A stretch of 49,029 nucleotides of DNA from an uncultured Flavobacteriales bacterium (GTDB taxonomy: Bacteria > Bacteroidota > Bacteroidia > Flavobacteriales_D > Crocinitomicaceae): assembly GCA_913051935.1 (NCBI GenBank), contig CAJXCU010000012.1:1-49029 (forward strand). Reading direction: 5' to 3'. Positions 33,775 to 41,430 of the stretch are shown piece after piece (within the stretch, counting starts at the first letter, position 1; each line of letters opens with the position of its first letter). The translations under genes were made by a program, and so were the position numbers. The notes beneath the pieces are model-generated. The model saw nothing but the letters and a program-made list of their open reading frames with translations. It had not been told where the DNA came from and did no database searches.

Positions 33775-34182
33775 CTAAAAAATATACTTATAGCCATCAT
33801 AGGTTCCTTCATTCTGTATCATGCCACCACCTGAGCCTGAACCAGAACCAGAGCCTGAACCAGAGCCTGAACCAGAGCCTGAACCTCCACCGGATCCTGC
33901 ACCAGAGCCTGCACCAGAGCCTGCACCAGATCCTGCACCAGAACCCGCGCCAGAACCTCCACCGGATCCTGCACCAGATCCTGCACCAGATCCTGCACCA
34001 GAACCCGCTGAACCACCAGAACCCGCTGAACCACCAGAACCCGCTGAACCACCAGAACCCGCTGAGCCGCCTCCAACGTTTTCATCTGTATCTGGAGCAA
34101 TGAGTTTATCTTCGCATGACTGAATCATAAAGGCAGATAAAGTCAAGCCTAAAACACATATACCTCTATACAACCATATCAT
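33775..34182 (-). CDS. Lipoprotein with long Gly/Ser/Ala tandem-repeat linker
   Basis: 135 residues from the ATG at 34182 ([19 protein letters not shown]), with a lipobox ending at Cys23 (IQSC). An in-frame ATG 10 codons upstream is possible. Residues from about 37 to 121 consist only of G, S and A in short repeats (GGSAGS units, then GSGA, then GSGS), ending in a short tail, [16 protein letters not shown]. It looks like a flexible tether holding a 15-residue aromatic peptide away from the membrane. It is the first gene of the leftward operon, directly upstream of the TonB receptor, so a partner role in uptake is possible. No homologue is recognised. Confidence 0.75.
   Translation of the reverse strand: MIWLYRGICVLGLTLSAFMIQSCEDKLIAPDTDENVGGGSAGSGGSAGSGGSAGSGGSAGSGAGSGAGSGAGSGGGSGAGSGAGSGAGSGAGSGAGSGGGSGSGSGSGSGSGSGSGSGGGMIQNEGTYDGYKYIF
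33823..34075. repeat. In-frame tandem repeat encoding the Gly/Ser linker
   Basis: About 250 bases of nested short repeats. Four copies of an 18-base unit (CAGAACCCGCTGAACCAC on the plus strand, from about 33999) are followed, moving left, by 12-base units around CCTGCACCAGAT and CCTGAACCAGAG. Every unit length is a multiple of three, so copy-number change keeps the reading frame. Both strands are open here. Confidence 0.9.
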
Positions 34183-34250
34183 TGGCTTATAACTATGTTG
34201 GGTTGAGTTCATCGGTTAAAGTTTAGATAATTACGCAGTCGTTATCGCCA

Positions 34251-34280
34251 CAAAAATAAGGATATAACTAAAAATTACAA
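34251..34280 (-). promoter_or_regulatory. Promoter of the leftward lipoprotein/TonB operon
   Basis: On the minus strand: TTG (34280-34278), a 19-base spacer, then TATTTTTG (34258-34251), an exact match to the Bacteroidota consensus. The TTG overlaps the outer arm of the operator-like palindrome. Confidence 0.75.
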
Positions 34281-34321
34281 TACCCGAATATAGGTATTTT
34301 AAATACCTCTAAAGGGGTATT
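34279..34321. promoter_or_regulatory. Concentric double palindrome (operator candidate)
   Basis: Two perfect 7-bp inverted repeats share one centre at 34300. Outer arms: AATACCC (34279-34285) and GGGTATT (34315-34321). Inner arms: AGGTATT (34292-34298) and AATACCT (34302-34308). All four are the same element, rGGTATT, in alternating orientation. It lies between the two divergent promoters and touches the -33 element of each. Confidence 0.7.
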
Positions 34322-34350
34322 GAAGTTATTACAATTTAAATATATCTTCG
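34320..34350 (+). promoter_or_regulatory. Promoter of the rightward epimerase/GtrA operon
   Basis: TTG (34320-34322), a 20-base spacer, then TATCTTCG (34343-34350), one mismatch from TAnnTTTG, 9 bases before the ATG at 34360. The TTG overlaps the right outer arm of the palindrome. Confidence 0.6.
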
Positions 34351-34359
34351 GCCATCATT

Positions 34360-35331
34360 ATGAAAAAGATTGTTGTAACCGGTTGTGCAGGTTTTATAGG
34401 CTCTTCGATTTCCAGTGAATTGTTATCACAGGGATACACTGTTTTGGGTATCGATAGTTTATCTTCATATTACGATGTAAATATCAAGAAAGCCAATGTT
34501 CGTTATTTGGAATCTTTTGAAAAATTCCACTTTCTAAAAAAAAGTATCAATCATCTTATCGAAAAAGATTTGAAAACACATGAATGGGACATTTGTATTC
34601 ACTTGGCTGCGAGCCCTGGTGTACTGCCCTCTGTTGATAACGCTGAAGCATACCATTTGAACAATGTTACAGGTACCTCAAATCTATTAAAAACTCTGAA
34701 TGAAGCTGGAATCAAAAAAATTATTTTTGCCTCATCATCCTCAGTCTATAAGGATAATGGAATACGGCTTTTTAAAGAACATGAAAATGAAACAAGCCCT
34801 TTATCACCATACGGTAAAACAAAATTAAAAGGTGAAGCCTTGCTTGCCGAGTATCATGAAAAAATGGATTTTGATGTTTTAATACTTCGACTATTCTCCG
34901 TCTATGGTCCGAAAATAAGACCTGACCTGGCACTCTTTAAATTTGCGAATTCAATGCTTGAAAACAAACCAATTTCAATCTATGGAGATGGCACGAGTCA
35001 AAGAGATTACACCCATATTAAAGATGTAGTAAAAGGTATGCTCTCGGCCATTCGATTCATCAGTGAGAATAATTCTATAATTGAAATAATCAATATTGGA
35101 CATGGCAATCCGATAATGCTGAATAAGCTCATAAAATTGCTTGAAAATGAACTACAGATTAGCGCGAAAGTGAATTATGTAGCATCAAAAAAAGTAGAGA
35201 TGCAATACACAGGTGCAAATATTTCAAAAGCCAAAAGCATTTTATCCTACAACCCAGAAATTGAGTTTAAAAGAGGTGTTCATGAATTTATCCATTGGTT
35301 TAAAGAAAATAGAAGTTCTTATGGATCTTGA
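34360..35331 (+). CDS. NAD-dependent nucleotide-sugar epimerase/dehydratase
   Basis: 323 residues, extended short-chain dehydrogenase. The NAD-binding TGCAGFIG (G8, G11, G14) is at the N-terminus, then the substrate-side HLAASPGV, the SSSSVY serine region and the Y151-G-K-T-K155 catalytic pair. QRDYTHIKDVVKGM near the C-terminus is typical of UDP-glucose or UDP-glucuronate 4-epimerases. The specific sugar cannot be assigned. The last 11 bases overlap the GtrA start, and the gene has its own promoter facing the TonB/GT operon. Confidence 0.9.
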   Translation: MKKIVVTGCAGFIGSSISSELLSQGYTVLGIDSLSSYYDVNIKKANVRYLESFEKFHFLKKSINHLIEKDLKTHEWDICIHLAASPGVLPSVDNAEAYHLNNVTGTSNLLKTLNEAGIKKIIFASSSSVYKDNGIRLFKEHENETSPLSPYGKTKLKGEALLAEYHEKMDFDVLILRLFSVYGPKIRPDLALFKFANSMLENKPISIYGDGTSQRDYTHIKDVVKGMLSAIRFISENNSIIEIINIGHGNPIMLNKLIKLLENELQISAKVNYVASKKVEMQYTGANISKAKSILSYNPEIEFKRGVHEFIHWFKENRSSYGS

Positions 35332-35728
35332 TTTTCTGTTTTTTACGAGGCTTATTTTTCGATTTGCGACAGTCGGATTACTGGGAGTAGGAATTAACTT
35401 TGGACTAACCTATTTCCAAAAGGAAAATTTGAAATGGAACAAATACGTAGCCAACCTAAATGGCTTTCTAATTGCAATATGTTGTAATTTCTTATTAAAT
35501 CGTTTTTGGACCTTCAATGCCCAAGATCAAGAGGTCATTCCACAGATTGTAAGGTTTTGTCTCATTGCGGCTTCAGGGGCGTTGCTTAATCACTACATTG
35601 TTTTAATGACCCACAAGTATCTCAAATACAACTTTTACATTTCGAAAGTCTTCGCAGTAGGTTTCGTCTTTATTTGGAACCTCATTCTTCATTCTACTTA
35701 CACATTCAAATCAATAAATATTTATTAG
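35321..35728 (+). CDS. GtrA family membrane protein
   Basis: 135 residues from the ATG at 35321 (MDLDFLFFTRLIFRFATVGLLGVGINFG); the open frame extends 36 codons upstream but only inside the epimerase gene. Four hydrophobic segments and the conserved FNLLNRFWTF-like segment (CNFLLNRFWTFNAQ) are typical of GtrA, which is thought to flip polyprenyl-phosphate-linked sugars across the inner membrane. It overlaps the epimerase by 11 bases. Paired with a GT-C enzyme in the divergent operon, it fits a lipid-linked sugar pathway. Confidence 0.88.
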   Translation: MDLDFLFFTRLIFRFATVGLLGVGINFGLTYFQKENLKWNKYVANLNGFLIAICCNFLLNRFWTFNAQDQEVIPQIVRFCLIAASGALLNHYIVLMTHKYLKYNFYISKVFAVGFVFIWNLILHSTYTFKSINIY

Positions 35729-35745
35729 AAGTTTTATGAAATAAG

Positions 35746-35753
35746 TAGGTTTG
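35746..35753 (+). promoter_or_regulatory. Bacteroidota -7 box
   Basis: TAGGTTTG, an exact TAnnTTTG match, 26 bases before the ATG at 35780. The -33 region has TTA rather than TTG at 18-base spacing. Confidence 0.4.
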
Positions 35754-35779
35754 TAAAATTAAAAACAGAAAATACCATC

Positions 35780-37381
35780 ATGAATAAAATCATCCCACTC
35801 TTTTTTATACTCCTTAACGCTTCAGTATTTGGACAATCCTTTGAATGGGTCAATATCGGTATTGGTAACGATAAAATAGAGGGTAAAAAATTACTCAAAA
35901 CGAATAACGGGGATCTAATAGCAGCTGGATGTTTTGAAGGTTCAGGAGTTTTTTCCGACACTGATATAATTGCCGTTGGGGAGGAGGATTTTTTTATTAC
36001 AAGGTATGATAGTGCAGGGAACCACTTATGGTCTCGTGCATATGGGGGATTCGACAATGATAAAATGAAAGATTTGGCCAATGGTCCGAATAACACAATT
36101 TATGTATGTGGCAGTACAGATGGCGCAATGATTCTAGATACGCTAATTTTTGAAAATATAAATGGTACGAATGGTTTTATCGCACAATTCGATGAGGTCG
36201 GAAATATTAGATGGGGACTAAATTTAGAGAGCAACAATGAAATTTCAGCGAATGCTATGGCTATATCAGAGTCTGATAGTATTGCATACATTGCAGGTCA
36301 ATTTAAAGATTCAGCATATATAGGAATGTATTCGGTCTCGTCATTTGCTAGTGAGTCTTTTTTTATGGCTGCCGTTGATTATTTCGGTAATGTTTTATGG
36401 ATATCAACAGGAGCGTCACAAGATGAGGTTGAACCAGTTTCAATTGTACTTTCTGAAAATTCAAAAATTCACCTACTTGGTAACTTCGAAGGAAATCTTT
36501 TAATTGGATCAAATGTACTTCCCAATACCTCTGATAGCGATGCTTTCTTGTTGTGCATTGACGAATCCGGTGATTTTATTTGGTCTAAGAGTATTGGTGG
36601 AACCGACGATATCGAAGGAAGAGGTATTACCACTGACGGGCTTGGAAATGTTTTTATTGTAGGCAGTTTTGAAGACCAGGCACATTTTAATACCGATACA
36701 TTGAATAGTTTGGATGATGAAGACGGTTTTTTTGCAAAATATTCTGAAGAAGGTATTGAGTTATGGGCAAAGGCATTTAATGGTAGCTCCGAAGTGAAAC
36801 CGAAAGATATTTTCAAGGATCATTTAAACGGTTTATATATTACAGGATCCATCGATGGAACATGCTATTTTGACTCTTTAGTTGTCCCCAATACATCGGG
36901 TACGGATCTTTTCATTGTGAAATATGATACATCAGGAAATGCCCTTTGGGCAAAAGGAGTTGGTGGTTCAGGAGGTATTGAGGGATGTTCGATTATTACG
37001 GACGATACGGGCAATCCTATTGTAACCGGATACTTTGAAGGTACTGCCTTCTTCGATGAAATAAGTGTAAACGGTTTCAGCGATCACGACTTTTTCATAG
37101 CTAAGCTTGTATATTCAGCGGATACAGCATCAATTGCCGAAAACTTCACTGACCATGGCCAGTTAGTTTTATTTCCAAACCCAGCCAATGACAAAATTTA
37201 TCTGAAAGTAGGAAGCTTCAATACAACAATACAATTCGAATTTGAGCTGCGAGATGCACAAGGGCGTAGAATAAAAAATTTATTATGGAAACCAAACAAA
37301 AACATTGATATTGGGTTTTTAAATACAGGTTTATATTTTCTAAATGTCGGCAACACAGTGCTGCAATTTTATAAAGAATAA
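35780..37381 (+). CDS. Secreted beta-propeller-like protein with T9SS type A tail
   Basis: 533 residues. Signal peptide IPLFFILLNASVFGQ. The body repeats a unit of about 55 residues with the pattern D-x2-G-N-x2-W-[ASG]-x2-[IGF]-G...[DG]-[NDG]-x-[YF]-[VI]-x-G-[SY]-F-x-G (for example SGDFIWSKSIGGTDDIEGRGITTDGLGN), as in SBBP-like propellers. The C-terminus (LVLFPNPANDKIYLKV to LNTGLYFLNVGNTVLQFYKE) is a type A sorting domain. It is likely surface-displayed or released; function unknown. Confidence 0.88.
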   Translation: MNKIIPLFFILLNASVFGQSFEWVNIGIGNDKIEGKKLLKTNNGDLIAAGCFEGSGVFSDTDIIAVGEEDFFITRYDSAGNHLWSRAYGGFDNDKMKDLANGPNNTIYVCGSTDGAMILDTLIFENINGTNGFIAQFDEVGNIRWGLNLESNNEISANAMAISESDSIAYIAGQFKDSAYIGMYSVSSFASESFFMAAVDYFGNVLWISTGASQDEVEPVSIVLSENSKIHLLGNFEGNLLIGSNVLPNTSDSDAFLLCIDESGDFIWSKSIGGTDDIEGRGITTDGLGNVFIVGSFEDQAHFNTDTLNSLDDEDGFFAKYSEEGIELWAKAFNGSSEVKPKDIFKDHLNGLYITGSIDGTCYFDSLVVPNTSGTDLFIVKYDTSGNALWAKGVGGSGGIEGCSIITDDTGNPIVTGYFEGTAFFDEISVNGFSDHDFFIAKLVYSADTASIAENFTDHGQLVLFPNPANDKIYLKVGSFNTTIQFEFELRDAQGRRIKNLLWKPNKNIDIGFLNTGLYFLNVGNTVLQFYKE

Positions 37382-37415
37382 AAATCTAGTTTAATGTCTA
37401 ATTCTAACCATAAAT

Positions 37416-37859
37416 ATGAAAAAAAGTATTTTTACCATATGCCTTTTAGCCCTTGCGGCATGCAAATCCTATGAACATTTCGGCGAAAAAATCTCAATCG
37501 ACAATGCCGTCCAGTATGAATCAGTAAAAGACCGTGCTTTTAAGGAAGGAAGTATCGTTACAAGTATTGAGGGAACTATTTTAGAGACCTGCCCCAAGAG
37601 AGGCTGCTGGATGACCATGGCCACCCAAACCGATACTGTATTTGTGAGGTTTCGAGATTATGGGTTCTTCGTACCTACAGAGGGTGCAGAAGGCAAGACA
37701 GCAATTGTTCAAGGCAATCTATTTGTAGATACCATAAGTGTTAGAATGTTACAACACTATGCAAAAGATGCCGGGAAGTCAAAGGAAGCGATTGCCAAGA
37801 TCACAGAACCAGAACTTGGTCTGAGCTTCACCGCCGACGGAGTGATGATAAAAAAATAG
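37416..37859 (+). CDS. DUF4920 family lipoprotein
   Basis: 147 residues. The N-terminus ends in a lipobox (LAAC, Cys16). The DUF4920 features are present: HFGEKISIDNAV, EGTILETCPKRGCWMTMATQTDTVFVRFRDYGFFVP and the GKTAIVQGNLFVDT strand. The two cysteines in CPKRGCW may bind metal or be redox active. Function unknown. It follows the T9SS propeller by 34 bases and could share its transcript. Confidence 0.87.
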   Translation: MKKSIFTICLLALAACKSYEHFGEKISIDNAVQYESVKDRAFKEGSIVTSIEGTILETCPKRGCWMTMATQTDTVFVRFRDYGFFVPTEGAEGKTAIVQGNLFVDTISVRMLQHYAKDAGKSKEAIAKITEPELGLSFTADGVMIKK

Positions 37860-37873
37860 CGCTCGCCTATAAC

Positions 37874-38374
37874 CTACGAGTTTATTTTAACTAGGAATAG
37901 TGTATTGTGAAGATAATATGTCTTTCCATTAGACTTATCGCGCTCCTCAACAGATAATAATGCCTCAATAATTGGTGAACCTTTAAATCCCGAGTTGTAT
38001 CCCGGACCGTCTTCAAGGTCTGTCTTTTCTAAAGTACTCGAATTTGCCAATTCACGTGACAAAAGAATTGCATGGGCGCCAAGTTCTTTTCCTGTCTTGA
38101 TCGCTAGACCCTGGCTTAGCTTTCCCTTGTGTTGAAAAATAGCGTAACCCAAAAGCAAAAAACCTTCCTTTTGAAGCTCTTTATAAGCTTTCATGCAAGC
38201 ATTACTATTAGAAAACTCTGTAACCGTTGGGTAAAACGCAGGGCTCGGCTTCAGCAATGAATCAATCTCTGAAACCCTTCTAAGCTCTTTATAATTTGAA
38301 ACATAATCATTGTTTTTATTCAAAGCACAACTTTGAAGCATTAAGAAAATGTATATGTATAAGTTGATCTTCAC
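37874..38374 (-). CDS. Lipoprotein of unknown function
   Basis: 166 residues. A short signal (INLYIYIFLML) with LQSC places a lipidated Cys at residue 16. The segment EGFLLLGYAIFQHKGKLSQGLAIKTGKELGAHAILLSRE resembles a small alpha/beta domain with a GA-x-A-[IV]-L pattern seen in several Bacteroidota lipoproteins that I cannot name. No catalytic motif is seen. It is convergent with the DUF4920 gene. Confidence 0.7.
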   Translation of the reverse strand: MKINLYIYIFLMLQSCALNKNNDYVSNYKELRRVSEIDSLLKPSPAFYPTVTEFSNSNACMKAYKELQKEGFLLLGYAIFQHKGKLSQGLAIKTGKELGAHAILLSRELANSSTLEKTDLEDGPGYNSGFKGSPIIEALLSVEERDKSNGKTYYLHNTLFLVKINS

Positions 38375-38444
38375 AGGTTAAAACTACAAAATAGCAATCA
38401 CTAAAAAGCCGCCTCGATTATTACTTGCATTTTGCAACTAACAT

Positions 38445-38648
38445 CTAATCTAGCTTGCAAGTATCTACGCCAAATAGTTTATAAATCATACAGGCGCCAG
38501 AAAGCGCATTGAACAACAAGATTGCGCCAATGGCTCCAAGGACAATCGAATAATTACTAGACTCGAGTAAAAATGGAGCGGGAAGCAGAAATAAGGAAAT
38601 AATGAAACGTGCAATGCGTTCCGATTTATTTTGATTTGTAGAAAACAT
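38445..38648 (-). CDS. YgaP-like small membrane protein (DUF2892)
   Basis: 67 residues with two hydrophobic segments (RFIISLFLLPAPFLL and YSIVLGAIGAILLFNALSGACMIYKLFG). The N-x2-ERIARF start and the SGACMIYKLFGVDTC end match the DUF2892/YgaP transmembrane domain, often linked to rhodanese or sulphur handling. No rhodanese is adjacent here. Confidence 0.85.
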   Translation of the reverse strand: MFSTNQNKSERIARFIISLFLLPAPFLLESSNYSIVLGAIGAILLFNALSGACMIYKLFGVDTCKLD

Positions 38649-38712
38649 ACGTATAGTTTAAAGGTTAATTATAAAATTATTTCTTCGGCACTGTCTTTTC
38701 ATTAATGCGCAC

Positions 38713-39729
38713 TCAATCATCGATGGATAGCATAAGTTTCAAATGTAAATAAAGAATCTCACCCATATTACTGCAATTCATAAAACTTTGCTTATGGTAC
38801 TTTTCTAGTTCATCACGCAGGTTCTGAATTTTAGATTTTGTAGATAGATCGTCATTACACAAACAGTTTATTAACTTTTTAAATCGGTACTGAGCAGTTT
38901 CGTAGCGTCTTTTGATTAAAACGCGTTCCTCTTTTCGGTATTGATCAATTGTTTCTGGAGTCATGACATCCGCGCAGAAATCAACAACAATCCTATTCTC
39001 CTTAAAAAACTGAGGCAAATAAATATTTTTTCGACCCTCATAACATTGTTGGTCAAAATCGATTGCCCTTACCCTATATTGTTCATCCTCAAAATCGGGT
39101 GTTATATCTACAACGTAATTATACGAACGCATATCGCCAAGAAGGCGTACAAAACAGCGCTCATTAAACTTTACGAATTCTTTTGCTATGCGAACCTTGT
39201 TGAAAGAAGGACTTTGGGTATATGACTCCATAAAAGAATCTCCCGGTATCCCAGGTATATGTTCCTCAATTAGGGTCTCTCCATCCACAAAGAAATTTAT
39301 TCTGTTTGGGCTTAAAATATATTCAAGCTCTAAACCGTAAATCCGAGAAGCATCGGTTTTCTTAACATAAAAATAATCATAGTTGTCATTGAACTTATTC
39401 ACAATTCTAATTCGAAAAGGCTTGGAATTTCCGAAATGACAATAGTCTATTCGATCCACATATAAATGCTTCATGAACGACATATCACCATCTGTTTTCA
39501 AAAGGGAATATATGAAGGTTAGCCCTTCATTAAATTCACTTATAAAATCACTTCCATAAATTACAGATTCCCAAAGTGTATTTTTACCATATTTGTCAAT
39601 CAAAGGAAATCCATCCGTATACCTTAGTAAATCAGAATATGATATAGGAAGTTTAATTATTCTACCGACGTCATTTAAATAGTCCTTCAGTAATTTATTT
39701 ACGGGGAAGAACGGTTTTTTTTTAGACAT
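38713..39729 (-). CDS. Kinase-fold (aminoglycoside-phosphotransferase-like) protein
   Basis: 338 residues from the ATG at 39729 (MSKKKPFF); an ATG two codons upstream is equally possible. I do not recognise the family, but kinase-fold elements appear in order (numbering from the upstream ATG at 39735): a beta-3-type lysine in YFYVKKTD (K125/K126), a hinge-like LIEEHIPGIPGDSF (155-168), a catalytic-loop-like LLGDMRSYNYVVD with D201 and N206 in D-x4-N spacing, and AIDFDQQ with D226. This resembles the APH order GDxxxxN...IDFD. No signal peptide or TM. The C-terminal 90 residues are helical and basic. It lies 152 bases downstream of a membrane-anchored protein with the same fold. Confidence 0.75.
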   Translation of the reverse strand: MSKKKPFFPVNKLLKDYLNDVGRIIKLPISYSDLLRYTDGFPLIDKYGKNTLWESVIYGSDFISEFNEGLTFIYSLLKTDGDMSFMKHLYVDRIDYCHFGNSKPFRIRIVNKFNDNYDYFYVKKTDASRIYGLELEYILSPNRINFFVDGETLIEEHIPGIPGDSFMESYTQSPSFNKVRIAKEFVKFNERCFVRLLGDMRSYNYVVDITPDFEDEQYRVRAIDFDQQCYEGRKNIYLPQFFKENRIVVDFCADVMTPETIDQYRKEERVLIKRRYETAQYRFKKLINCLCNDDLSTKSKIQNLRDELEKYHKQSFMNCSNMGEILYLHLKLMLSIDD

Positions 39730-39881
39730 TTCCATAAAATCAATTTTACAATTTCCACATTAAAACATTCTATCAAACTTAATTTTTCGATTAAAAAAGT
39801 GGAAGACAATGTATGCCAATCAAGTTAAAACCCTAAATATCGTCAATTGAAAAAGAATACAAAGACAAATAAGTGATGCAT

Positions 39882-40763
39882 TCATGCTTTTACGCAAACC
39901 TTTGAATTGGAAACAATATCATTCACGCTCATCCTGTGGTCAACCCAAGCTACAATGCGTTCATTCCCTAATACACGTTCCATATTTGATACGGTCTCAC
40001 CATTGAAAAACATGACGGATTTAGACTTCCATGACTCTTCACCATCAGAATACAATTCTCCATCAATAATCCTTATTCGACCATCATCCGTTAAACGGAC
40101 ATTTCCAGCGTGAACATCATCGATATATAAACCAACTTGAGCCAGTTCACTGTTGAGTTTTTTAAGTTGCTCGTGAATATCTGACGGGCAGTTTTCAACG
40201 GTTAATGGATGCGGTACATATTCCTGTTCATAACGTAATCTGAAATAATTTACATTATAAGTTGTGGGAAGCGCCTCAACTCTATGTTCAAAAGCTAACC
40301 TACGCTTCAATCCTAACAACTGATAATAAATCATAAAATAGTGCAAAAACCAGAGTACAAAAGGATTCCATCTACCACAAATCTTTTCTTTACCTAAAAC
40401 CAACGCACGGTGATTCCGGTAGTCGTTGTGCCCCCATCCACAAAAAAATAATTGTTTGATTACTTTAGATGGTTCTTCAGACTGTCGATATACAGAACAC
40501 CAAGCTCCCTCTGCAATTTTCTTAATTTGATTGAGGTCGCTCGTAGGGTCTCTTCTCCTTCTGGGTATAGGTATGTTGAGAAATAAGGCGTAACAAACAA
40601 AAGCTAAAAAGAAAGAGCATAAAATTGAGAAAAATAATGGCAATGAAGCAACTGTAATCCAAAAAGAAAGTGCGAAAAAAACAAACCACAAAATGAAAAT
40701 CATGGATACAATAAACAAGAAAAAAGGAACTGTTCCTATCCAGCTCTGTTTATCTTTACTCAT
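39882..40763 (-). CDS. Membrane-anchored kinase-fold protein
   Basis: 293 residues. Two N-terminal hydrophobic segments (about 11-35 and 38-62) followed by RRRR (68-71) place the rest in the cytoplasm. A kinase-like domain follows: glycine-rich-loop-like AEGAWCSVY (84-92), VIKQ with K103, hinge EYVPHPLTVE (181-190), a catalytic loop GLYIDDVHAGNV with D216 and N221 (D-x4-N), and IIDGELY with D234. The loop resembles HGDLHPGN of phosphotransferases, so activity is plausible. The gene overlaps the upstream PH-like membrane protein gene by 8 bases (ATGAGTAA), so the two proteins are coupled. Family not recognised; the substrate could be protein, lipid or sugar. Confidence 0.8.
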   Translation of the reverse strand: MSKDKQSWIGTVPFFLFIVSMIFILWFVFFALSFWITVASLPLFFSILCSFFLAFVCYALFLNIPIPRRRRDPTSDLNQIKKIAEGAWCSVYRQSEEPSKVIKQLFFCGWGHNDYRNHRALVLGKEKICGRWNPFVLWFLHYFMIYYQLLGLKRRLAFEHRVEALPTTYNVNYFRLRYEQEYVPHPLTVENCPSDIHEQLKKLNSELAQVGLYIDDVHAGNVRLTDDGRIRIIDGELYSDGEESWKSKSVMFFNGETVSNMERVLGNERIVAWVDHRMSVNDIVSNSKVCVKA

Positions 40764-41385
40764 ATAAATTTTGATTGATCATATTTAGGACCTTTTTTAC
40801 GTTTTTAATTCCGTCAACACGGATAAAATCTCTGAATTTATACATTGAACGCTGCCCCAAGAACATGAAATGAACGATGCCTTTATCTTTATTTTGATTA
40901 CTTTCTACTGGAATAAGTAAACATCCAAAGTTAAGTATTCTACCTCTAGCATTTTGAATAAAGGTAATTTGACGACTTTGGTCTATTTTAAATGTCTTAT
41001 TTTTAAACAAGGAAATGGTAATAGCCTCTTTAGAAAGGTGGTAGCTGGTAAAATAAATACGACAAAAACCAATTACTAAAAGCATCAAAACATACGGCCC
41101 ACATATAACCCAAAAAAAATCTAGACTGAAACAATAATTTGCGCAACATTGAATTGGGATAACTCCCAATATAAAGAGTGTTTGTATGGCCGAATCAGGC
41201 GAAAAGTTAAGCCACCAATACAGCCGGGCAAATGCCAAAAAAAATAAGGGTGAGATTAAAAAGTAGTCTGTTGTATATGACTGGATCAAATACAAAAAAA
41301 GATATATCTCTATGGCGAGCCAAGTATAACTAAACAAAAAGGTATAGTTAGGTTTAAACGTCAATTCAAAGAAATTTAAAGTCAA
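40756..41385 (-). CDS. Membrane protein with PH-like C-terminal domain
   Basis: 209 residues. Four to five hydrophobic segments (TWLAIEIYLFLYLI, FLISPLFFLAFARLYWWL, TLFILGVIPIQCC, FFWVICGPYVLMLLVIGFCRIYF) are followed by YHLSKEAITISLFKNKTFKIDQSRQITFIQ and RGRILNFGCLLIPV, which resembles a bacterial PH (bPH2-like) domain. The only usable start is TTG at 41385: the in-frame stop is two codons further up and the ATG at 41389 is in another frame, where it stops after seven codons. It overlaps the membrane-anchored kinase-fold gene by 8 bases. Confidence 0.72.
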   Translation of the reverse strand: MTLNFFELTFKPNYTFLFSYTWLAIEIYLFLYLIQSYTTDYFLISPLFFLAFARLYWWLNFSPDSAIQTLFILGVIPIQCCANYCFSLDFFWVICGPYVLMLLVIGFCRIYFTSYHLSKEAITISLFKNKTFKIDQSRQITFIQNARGRILNFGCLLIPVESNQNKDKGIVHFMFLGQRSMYKFRDFIRVDGIKNVKKVLNMINQNLYE

Positions 41386-41430
41386 ACATTACAAAAAATA
41401 CAAAAGAACGAAAAATGAGAACTTTGGATG

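Noticed and set aside
33821..34123. Open frame on the plus strand encoding a Pro-Glu repeat protein
   Set aside because: It is the complement of the Gly/Ser repeat. The minus strand has a signal peptide, lipobox, promoter and operon position; the plus frame has none.
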